Below are positions 55,851 through 64,000 of a stretch of DNA of 64,000 nt, one piece after another. The DNA comes from Tolypeutes matacus (lineage: Eukaryota; Chordata; Mammalia; Cingulata; Chlamyphoridae), in the NCBI GenBank assembly GCA_026826555.1, contig JAKSZT010005175.1, forward strand, positions 2,488,149-2,552,148. Reading direction: 5' to 3'. Within the stretch, counting starts at the first letter, position 1; every line of letters begins with the position of its first letter. Position numbers and translations under genes: made by a program. Below the pieces are notes generated by a model. The model was not told the origin of the DNA, did no database searches, and worked only from the letters and a program-made list of their open reading frames with translations.

Positions 55851-57984
55851 AATAACATGTAGTGTATGCATACAAAGGAATAGTTTTAGGTGTAAAAATA
55901 GCATTTGTATTTATAAACTGAGTGCAATGGAAGGGCTGCTGGAGTTTGAGGGGGAAAGGAAACAAGTTTAATAGATCAAGGGACATTATTGATGACTCAT
56001 CTGCACTCTTAGATCATAAATTTAAGTTATACCAGGCAATTTAAGTTATACCAGTTGCTTATTCTGCAACTATATTCCACATAGAGGGGATGGGTCCAAA
56101 ATAGGCAGAGCTTTGGATTTTGCCTTGTAAGTGAAGCAGACAGAAAGAGCAAGTGTAATTAATGCAGTGAGAAATGGATTGATTATATTGAACAATGATG
56201 AAATGAATACATAAGAGAAATAAATTATTCTGTCAGTGATCATGAAATAATAGTAAGATAAAATCATGAACACATTAAAGGAGTGTAAGACAATTGAAAT
56301 AGAAAATTGATGATGAAGAAAATACAGGCATGGACATTGAAGTCAGGTTTGAGAAGAAATAAGGATTATTCAAGTCATGTGTTCTTACACATTATTCACC
56401 TTGAGAGTTTGCTTGCTGAAAGGACTCACAGGACTCAAGCAGTTTAAACTTAGGGAAGAGCTTTACAGCTGGCAAAGGAGACAATATGCATTGCGAGGTT
56501 CCTACAACATCAGGCATGGACATTTTTGTCCTTCCACCACAAGTCACAGAGGACACATGCTCAGTCCAGGTCTCAAGCTACAAACAACATATACAAATTA
56601 GGAGGTACTAATAAGCCCAAAATCTGCTTGGGTGTTGGCAACTCTCAGAGTGAGCTGGACATGTAGGCACATTCAATCTATGTGCCCAGCCTGCACCATC
56701 AGATTCCCCTCCCCACTCCAGGTTCTATTATATCAGGTGCAAGTGAAAAGTCCTTTTGTAACTACAAAACTAAGCAGATAGGATTAAACATCTGAAACAA
56801 CTCTTGAGTTGTGGTGACTGACAACCATTTAGGTTTAGTTAACAGATTCCACAGCTTTGGCCAAAGGTCAGTAGATCCACAGATAAACTTGTAGTCAATG
56901 CAGACTTGCTATGCAGATAATAAGAGAGAAATTAATAGGACTGGAAGACAGACAATGGTAGCCATTGTAAAAAGAATTTTTTTGAAAAGAGAGCTGAACT
57001 AATAGAGAAAATAAAACAAATTCATAGCAGTAATGGAAAAACACTCCTCTTAATATCAAAACCTGAATCTGCAGGTGTAAAGTGTTCCTGTAAACATATG
57101 ATAAAGATTATTGAAATCAAAGAGATATTTTGGCGAACAAATCTATATTTATAAAATGAAGAAATTATTCTAAGGACAAAAATGCAGAACAAAATTCCTG
57201 GAAAGTTGGTAAATTACCTACAGTAGCACTAAGTTTTAAAAAAACATTGGGGTAAATAAGAATTGTGTTATTTTTCATCAAATACCTCAAATATTTAAGA
57301 AACTGTTTTAAATATTGTAATCACTACTAGAATAATTAGGAGGAAAGTAATATTGATTTAGAAATAACTAAATCAGGAACACTGATGATGAAGAAATGAG
57401 ATGAATGAATTATTAGATGTGCTAGTATTTCCTATTTTTATAATGACTGTTTGGTATTCATTAAGAGTTATTAATCAAGAACAAAAAGTTTATATAAACA
57501 AAGTTAAAATTTACCTAACAGGTGAATTAAAATTTGAGAAAAATTATTCTAAACTATCAACTGGGAAGTACACAAGATAAAACAAAATTAAAACTTAGAG
57601 TATATGAGAAATTAATAGAGAATAAGATAAAGTTTTTTACGTGCCTTTCTGTAAATAAATAAATGTAAATGTAAAGCATATTTAGATGAGGCAATATTTC
57701 AATATAAATGAAATTGTTCATGTTTTTTAACCCACCCACCAATATATCTTACAATTAAACTCAGACTGTGTACCACATTATATGTATATACATATTCTTC
57801 ACAGTAATGTTTATAATAAATATAGTGATAACAATAGAAATAAGCTTAAATGTTCATTAGTAGGAGACTAGATAAATAAACAGTTACTTAAAATAGAGTA
57901 AATTTTTCTATTGAAAACAACAAAAACTGGCTTTATATAGTTGCTGTGCATGAAAAGAGTCTGAAATTATGTGCAAGACCTAGT
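55851..57984. other. Unassigned, mostly AT-rich; a weak LTR-like part at 56,380-56,900
   Basis: The stretch 56,380-56,900 is richer in GC and contains 'gagctggacatgtaggcaca', which recalls sequences in old mammalian LTRs on the reverse strand, but I cannot name it. The rest shows nothing. A tandem duplication of 'aatttaagttataccag' occurs at about 56,019-56,054. Confidence 0.35.
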
Positions 57985-58140
57985 AGAAGATGGTAATTGT
58001 TTTTGTTTTAATATAACACCTTTATTAAGATAAAAATTTATGTACCATACAATCAAGCCTTTGAAAGTTTGTAATTCATTGAGTTTTAGTACATTTAGAG
58101 ATTTGTGCAACCATGAGCACTATCTAATTTTAATCCCCCA
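57985..58140 (-). mobile_element. Old L1 (L1M-type) 3' UTR fragment, minus strand
   Basis: 'aacacctttattaagataaa', 'tttatgtaccatacaatcaa' and 'gatttgtgcaaccatgagca' are the usual order of an L1M 3' end read in reverse. Confidence 0.6.
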
Positions 58141-58150
58141 CCAAAAAAAA

Positions 58151-58660
58151 GATTATGTTTTTAAACTAATGTATTCTTGTGGGTGTGATACCCTTTGATT
58201 GCATTAAATTCAGTTGAGGGTTCTTTGGTTAGATTACTTGATAAGGTTGCTTCAGTGCTTTTGATTGGACTATGTCAGCGAGGCCTGACTCAGGTTGAAT
58301 TTCTGACCCCTTGCTGGGTCTGATATAAATGGAAACACATCGAGAGATACACAGACAGACACAGAAAAAGTACTCTGCCATATTTGATCCTGCCATGCCG
58401 AGACTGAGTGAGGAGGCCTAGGAAGAAATAAGCCCTATGCCAGGTTTGCCTACAGCTGCAGGAAGGCAGAAACCTCGGCAGAGATCTGTGGCCTTCTTAC
58501 TTCACCTCATGGCAGCTGACTTTGGTGAGAAAGCACCTGTTATGGTGCCTCAAGTTGGATTTTTCACAGTCTTATAAGCTTTTAACTCAAATAAATCCCC
58601 TAATAAAAGCCAGCTTATTTCTTGTACTTTGCATTGGCAGCCCTTTGGCAAAGTAAGACA
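58151..58660 (+). mobile_element. LTR (xenarthran-type), probably solo, plus strand
   Basis: 'attcttgtgggtgtgatacc', a 'ctgatataaatgg' promoter-like site, two AATAAA signals (58,590-58,595 and 58,602-58,607) and the end 'ggcagccctttggcaaagta' then AGACA make a typical LTR. No internal sequence follows. The 5' edge is uncertain. Confidence 0.6.
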
Positions 58661-58924
58661 CATTGCCTATGGGGCCTGGCCCAGCACACACGTGCTCACG
58701 CTGTTTACTGGTCAGGCTGTTCTTCCCACCATACTTGTCCTACCACCTGTACACTTCCCAGTGACTCACCGTGCTGTCAGCTCCTCCAGGAAGGTTGCCT
58801 TGATGTGTCTCCTCTGGAGTGGGTGACTTTCTGTGTTCCCATAACACCTCCTCCTGGTCTCTGTGTCAGCATTTACCATATTGTTATTCCCAACTCTGCC
58901 CCTCCCCAGCTGTCAGCTCTAACA

Positions 58925-59010
58925 GGGCACAGATAGTTCCTGACACCCTGTCTCATGATGCCAGGCACCCAGAAGGCACTCAATAAAGGTTTGTTGAGTG
59001 ACTGCATGAG
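58925..59010 (+). repeat. L2 3' end relic
   Basis: 'gatgccaggcacccagaagg' followed by CACTCAATAAAGGTTTGTTG is the typical 3' end of an L2 element. Confidence 0.65.
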
Positions 59011-59019
59011 TGTGAGGCA

Positions 59020-59150
59020 ATGGAAAGAAAACAGATTTAGAAGGCATTCCCAGCTCTGCCTCTGAGCTGTAGATCATCAGGCTGGTCCCTGCATGCCTTT
59101 GAGGCCCTGATGAGATTAAATAACATTAAGGTCATAAGCCCTCTCTGGGC
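59020..59150 (+). repeat. MIR relic
   Basis: 'cattcccagctctgcctctg' and 'catgcctttgaggccctgat' follow MIR core order. Confidence 0.5.
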
Positions 59151-59489
59151 ACTGACCTTCCTGAACAACTGCTTGGCTCTTAGTGCGGGGATTGATGCCA
59201 GCACTGTGAAACCATGGAGGTCACTGTAGGACCCATAGTGTTCAAAGCAGGTGCTCCATGACCTAGACCTGGGTGGGGAGAGTGCTTTTGCCCCCTCAGC
59301 TCCTGCCTGCTCTCAACATTCTGTATGGTGTGGCCAAGGAGTCCTCCCCAATGTGCTCCCCCATCCTGTGTTCCAGCTTAATGGGAGGCCCCTTCAGCCT
59401 TGAGCAGGCCAAGGCCATGCCCACCTAGAGCTCCCTGCATGCAGGGCTACTCCCTGTAACCCACCCACCTCATCAGGCTCTTCTGTAAA
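59151..59489. other. Unassigned GC-rich spacer
   Basis: Non-repetitive sequence of moderate to high GC. No exon signals that convince me. Confidence 0.4.
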
Positions 59490-59650
59490 GCACAGACTTT
59501 GGGGTCAGAGTGTCTGAGGTTGAAACCCACAGCTGGAGCATGTCACAGTCCTGTGTCAGTGTCACAGACTTTCAGTTTTCTTGAATGCACAAAGAAGCCA
59601 GTGATTACAACCTCAGGAGTGTGTGTTGGAGGATAAAGAGGGGAGCTGAA
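59490..59650 (+). repeat. MIR relic
   Basis: 'cagactttggggtcagagtg' and 'gaggttgaaacccacagctg' match the 5' half of MIR, with a decayed right half. Confidence 0.6.
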
Positions 59651-61129
59651 GGCTCCTAATGAGCTTCCACTAGGGAGGTCCCCCTCCCCCAGTGAGCACA
59701 CCAGGGGACAAAACCCTGCTCAGGAAGAATAATGGGTGAAAGTGGTGAACTTGAGCCCCCATAAGAGGCTGGGCTTGCTCACTTAGAGCTGAGGACTTGA
59801 GCGCTGGAGCTGCCTCCTCCCCCATCAATGTGGGGCAAAGTCAGGGAGGGCCCAGGAGGGCTCCTTAGCAGCAGTGAGTGCCACCAACACTCATCTCTGG
59901 TAGTCTGGCCTTCTCTACCCTGGGCTCCCTCCTGCCCCCTCACACCCCCTGGTCTCTGCTAGTGATGGGTGGAGTTCAGGTGCCCTGGGTCCTCAGTAAG
60001 GATAGGAGGAGGCAGAGAGGAGAAGGAGCTGCAAGGCTCACCTGTTTTCTTCTTTGCTCAGACTCACAAGGCTGTGCCCACCTCCAGATATGCCCCTTGA
60101 TGTGAACTGTCTCCATGTCCTGCATGACACATGCTTATGTACCTCCACATGCAACCAGTCATTCCCATGTGGAAACAGGCCCAGAGACATGCAGGATTGG
60201 CCAAGGGCCTCTGAGGTATGCAGAGCACAAGAGGTAAGTTAGGGTGACTCTCTTCTAGACCAGGCTGCCAATGTGTCCCCTGCATTTGCTCTCAGAATGA
60301 GGGCCCCTTCAAACCTAGGTCTACTGCTCAGACTTTTCACATATGGGACAATTTTCTTTTTGGCATCCCTGCATATGTCCAGCACACACATGACATCACA
60401 GTGACATCACAGGTATGGACTATGGGGCTGGCATCAGAGGAGGAGAGGACACTAGGGGAGTGAGCAGGTGGAACTGAGGATGATGCTGGGGGCAGCTCTG
60501 CTGCTGGGCAGTAGCACCCACTCTTCTTACCACCTGCCCATGAACTCATAAATGGGGACAGGGAAAGATGCCAATCTCATGAGCAAGGAGATCCCCAAGG
60601 TTCCACAGACCCACATGGCTAATGACATCCCCAGGACAACCTTGAAATAACAAGCTGGGGTGAGAGGGGCTCTGGGCCCCTGAAACTTGGATGAAACCCT
60701 CCCTAGAGTAGAAGGGGACTCCAGGAGAGAGGCCTCAGCCTCCTCTGTCTATTGGGGTGTTAACACTGGGTGACTCACAAGGGTTCCTCAGACTCAGGGA
60801 AGTGACCATTCAGCCTGGTCCTTCTGTGATGACCCACTGCTCTTCAAGGGACCCAGGAGAGCTGCTGCCTTGAGGAAAGTCAAACAAAGTGTGTGATCAC
60901 TTTTGTGGATATCCTGCCAGGAGCTGCAGCACTAATGCTGGCCAGCAGGGGACGGGAAGCCACATCACCAACTGTGCCCACTGTGCCTGCTGCAGCCTTT
61001 GGAGACTGGGAAGAACCATCCAGGGTCTTTTTGGCCACCCACCTGCCTCAGACACAACATACACCTCTTATCATTAGCATCTCAATGATCTGAGCTGGGC
61101 AAAGGCTGGTAAAAGGCCTCAGAGATCAT
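59651..61129. other. Unassigned GC-richer sequence, no recognised gene
   Basis: Several frames of 60-75 codons on both strands, none with a recognised domain. The stretch 60,889-61,080 is open in two frames but has no family match I can give. No young repeats. Confidence 0.4.
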
Positions 61130-61265
61130 CAGGTATTCATTCAGCAGCTCTGCCCCAAGCACTCACCTTGCACCAAGCTCTGTGTTTGGTCCTGGGTATG
61201 GAGTGAAAAGAATCCCGGTGGCCTCTGCCCAACAGGAGGTGACCAAAGTATGAAAACAAACACAA
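61130..61265 (+). repeat. L2/MIR-type relic
   Basis: 'tattcattcagcagctctgc', 'ctgtgtttggtcctgggtat' and 'aacaggaggtgacc' follow the known 'attcattca...gtgctaggc-ctgggga' pattern of L2-type 3' ends. Confidence 0.55.
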
Positions 61266-61829
61266 GTGCAAGAAAAGAGCAAGGGCTAATGAGAAAGCAA
61301 AGCAGGGTGCTGCAAGGAGGGCTAAGGGACACCAGGTGTGAGGGCCTGGAAGGACACATTAAGGTGACACACTGTGACCAGAATGACAAGAAGGAGCCAG
61401 CCTTGCACACGTGTGGGAAGAGGGCACCTGGGAGAAGGCACAGCAGGGGAAGAGAAGGAGGCAGAGGGAGTTTGGCCAGAAAGGAGGTTAGGAAGACAGC
61501 TGCTGTGGGTAGAGTCTCAACTGAGGCTCAGCTGGGGAGAAGCTGCTTCCCAGCTGTTTTGTTGATCCACAAGATTCATATTGACATGGGAGATAGATCA
61601 AGAGAAGGAGAGTTCATTCACAAGAAATAGTGGTGAAGACAGCAGGGCATTTTGTGTAAGTCTTATGAGGGGTGCACTGACATTTAGCCTTATTATTTTG
61701 TTTAGCAGTAAGTCACCAGGCCAGGACTCACTCCAAGGGGGGGTATGTGAAGCTGCATGTACCTGGAAACAGAGATGGCAGGGACCCAGGGCACAGGCAG
61801 CCCACCACAGTGGTTGAGAGGAAGCACTT
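61266..61829. other. Unassigned spacer
   Basis: Purine-rich on the plus strand. One 126-codon frame (61,250-61,630) begins in the L2 relic and is probably chance. Confidence 0.4.
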
Positions 61830-61995
61830 GCATCTGACTCTAAATGCAATGGGAATTCTCTGGAAGGATTCTGGCATAGCAACAATGTCTGAATTTCATC
61901 TCATTTCAACCTCATCATGGTACAGACTGAGACAGCAATTGAGGAGTGAAAGTGAGTTTCCTAAGATCACACAGGCCTACCCAGCACTATTTTGA
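61830..61995. repeat. MIR relic (reverse)
   Basis: 'catctcatttcaacctcatc' and 'cctaagatcacacaggccta' fit the MIR core in reverse. Confidence 0.5.
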
Positions 61996-62129
61996 ATTGT
62001 ATTTAATGTTATATCCATCCTCTTCCTATTTATTCCATGTATATGTCTGTGTATTAGCTACATGGGAAGCAAGACTACATGGTTTGCAGTGTTTGTCCCA
62101 CATAGGCTTAATGACGCCCTAAGGAAGCA

Positions 62130-62245
62130 GATGCTAGAATGTTTCCCACTGTGTTGGTGAGGAGACTGGGGAGGCCTCTATGACTAGTCTGGGGTCACAA
62201 AACTAAGTAAAGGAGTAGCTGGTCTGAACTCAGCTGGGCCTCTTC
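62130..62245. repeat. MIR relic (reverse)
   Basis: 'ggtgaggagactggggaggc', 'ctggggtcacaaaactaagt' and 'gctggtctgaactcagctgg' fit the MIR core in reverse. Confidence 0.55.
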
Positions 62246-63088
62246 ATAGCTGGGGCCTGAGCTGCACACAGGCCTTCCCAGGTAGCTGTGGGGAGGGAAA
62301 TGTTGGCAGAATTGTTTCCAGTTAACAAGATGATCCAGGTGAGGAGGACACAGACAGATTTACAGAGGGACTTTTGTGGAGTTCTTATCATTAAGGGGCC
62401 AGGGTAAGGGGACCTAAGGAGGTGACCTCACTTCCTTGGTGAGAGACCCCAACAGAACTTGGAACTCTGGTAACCAGCCCCCCAGATTCTAAAGACAGCC
62501 CCCTTCCCAGCTCACTTGGCAAGAGATGCTCAAGAGAGCAAAATGTTCTCCTTCTGTGTTCCTAGATCCAGAGGATCAAGTCTCAACCAACCTAGGAATG
62601 AATGCCTTTTCCATCACTTTCTACATTGGTTCAGGCCTCAACCACAAAGTCCCTGGCCATTGGCCAGGAGGTACCCAAAGGTAACACGGGGTGGCCCAGG
62701 GCCAGCCAATTCAGCACATGCCACTACTGTGCTCCTGCCTGGGCAGCCCCACATCCCATCCACCTTCCAATGAGTGGGAGACATGAGCAGTGGGACCACC
62801 CTGGGAAGGAGCAGGCCACCAGGGATGGGAACACATTAGGTCCTTCCCTGTCACCTGCCAGGTCACATGTACCAGGGAGGTGCATCTTGGTGTAGCACCT
62901 ATGTGTACCAGTGTTAATCCTGAGCCCTTAAGCTTCCATATCCTCTCCAACAGGGCTGGAGGAGAAGGCAGACACCCATCTGGGCCTAATCTGGGACCCA
63001 GCCCAAATGAGGCATGTCTTCCCTTGCTGAGTAGGGCAGGCCACTCACTGACACCTCTTGGCCCAGCTGTTGGGCAATGTCTTCACAG
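62246..63088. other. Unassigned GC-richer sequence
   Basis: No repeats or genes recognised. It would be intronic if the exon candidate at 63,089 is real. Confidence 0.4.
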
Positions 63089-63199
63089 AGCTCCATATGG
63101 GTGGTCAACAAGGAACTGGAGGAGGGCCTCATCTACACCATCTCTCTGCAGAAGGTGCAGGTACATTGTGGCCTCAGCCAGGGCCAGCACTGCTTCCAA
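63089..63199 (+). CDS. Candidate internal exon (37 codons), function unknown
   Basis: A 111-base open segment is flanked by an acceptor (CTTCACAG, 63,081-63,088) and a donor (GTGAGA, 63,200-63,205). Its length is a multiple of three. In the first frame it reads SSIWVVNKELEEG and continues without a stop through GLIYTISLQKVQV to HCFQ at the end. I do not recognise a protein family. The pyrimidine tract before the acceptor is weak and no second exon was found, so this may be chance or a decayed exon. Confidence 0.27.
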
Positions 63200-63205
63200 G
63201 TGAGA

Positions 63206-64000
63206 GCAGGTGCTGATAAGGGACACAAAACACCAGGAGAGCACCCCAGGGCCTGGATCCCACCCTGGCCACATCCCTACTCCCTCTCCCCAGGGCTTTC
63301 ATGCCCAAATTAACCAAAATCCCAATTCCCAAAACACCTGAGCCCTACCAATCACCCACCACACTGCCATTCCATAGAGCAGCATCAGGTCACTTCAAAT
63401 GGTTAAAAGAATAGCACAAAGGGGTCTTTTGCATGGGTTTCCCATTGGGGTAAGCTGAAGGATGGGCCCCCTTCAGATATGTGCATTTTGCTGCTTTTTT
63501 TCTGTACCACTCCCCAGCTCCATGTCCCTGGGCAACAGTCTTCGTGACTGTCTTTCCAAACTTTCTCCAAGTCATACAGCTCCCTTGCTTAGGAAGGTTC
63601 TTGCCATCTCCCATAACCATCCCCTTGACCTTCTCAGGTCGGAACTGAGGCCTGACTCAGCTGCCCAAATTCCAGATGGGAGGCAGCTTTGAGCAGTGAT
63701 TCAGCATTCAGTACTGCTGGACTTCAAATGGTCTTTTCCTGTGGCCCTGTCAGCACTGCTGCTTTGAACACCTCCCACATGCCCCAAGGCACTGATCTTC
63801 CCACCCCCAGTAGGGGATTCCAGGAAAGGTAGGGCTGGGCAGAGGACACACAGACATCACTTTCAACAGCGAGGGCCAGATAACTTCCCTAAGGCTGGAG
63901 AAGTTCAGTTACCACCAGCTCTCTGTGTGGGAAGGAGTGTCCCTGCACCCTGCCTAGAACTGTCGCTTTTCAGTTTCCTTCAGTTACCAGATCTGGGGTC
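63206..64000. other. Unassigned GC-richer sequence to the window end
   Basis: Short frames only and no repeats recognised. The segment may continue a gene that lies to the right. Confidence 0.35.

Noticed and set aside
61250..61630. 126-codon frame as a gene
   Set aside because: It begins inside an L2-type relic, is rich in R/G/E from purine-rich sequence and has no recognisable domain.

Overview
The window looks like nuclear DNA of a placental mammal, most likely a xenarthran (sloth or armadillo). The main clue is a set of short tRNA-derived SINEs of the 'DAS' type known from that group, found at four sites. They sit with a xenarthran-type LINE-1 lineage and with old eutherian repeats (MIR, L2, a MER5A-like hAT element, MLT2/ERVL LTRs). 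There is no prokaryotic-style gene organisation and no intact cellular protein-coding gene. The only clearly recognisable cellular gene is one broken olfactory receptor of the OR14 type.

Layout. 0-3.5 kb: the edge of an ERVL-type provirus whose LTR and primer-binding site run off the left end, plus pieces of a dispersed retroposon family of about 1.6 kb. 3.5-10.7 kb: an old plus-strand L1 split by one copy of that retroposon, which is itself split by a SINE. 10.9-13.9 kb: more retroposon copies and an old minus-strand L1. 13.9-20.0 kb: a full-length, fairly young minus-strand L1 with 14-bp target-site duplications. Its ORF2 is a single frame of 1,273 codons closed only by three stop codons. 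20.4-20.8 kb: three tandem monomers of about 110 bp. 21.2-28.1 kb: a degraded class I (gamma-like) endogenous retrovirus with both LTRs, inserted in an L1 3' end. 29.0-33.5 kb: a second young L1 on the plus strand, carrying a SINE in ORF1 and fused to an unrelated ORF1 fragment. 34.1-36.1 kb: an ERVL gag remnant and LTR. 36.1-41.5 kb: L1 fragments, a MER5A-like element, an integrase remnant and another retroposon copy.

42-50 kb is AT-rich and repeat-poorer and carries the olfactory receptor pseudogene, preceded by an LTR-like segment and a 41-bp-arm hairpin. 50.8-54.7 kb is again ERVL, retroposon and L1 debris. At 54.7-55.6 kb there is an abrupt CpG-rich block, probably a retrocopy or an isolated CpG island. 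After an LTR ending near 58.66 kb the sequence changes to a higher-GC, L1-free landscape with only MIR and L2 relics up to 64 kb. One candidate exon (63,089-63,199) suggests a gene may lie nearby.

How the parts relate. The L1s are the likely source of the reverse transcription that placed the SINEs and the 1.6-kb retroposon family, since that family shares its 3' region with an L1 3' UTR in this same window. Most of the sequence is therefore a layered record of retrotransposition. All family assignments come from reading the sequence and remembered family features. No database search was run, and repeat boundaries are approximate unless a target duplication is given.
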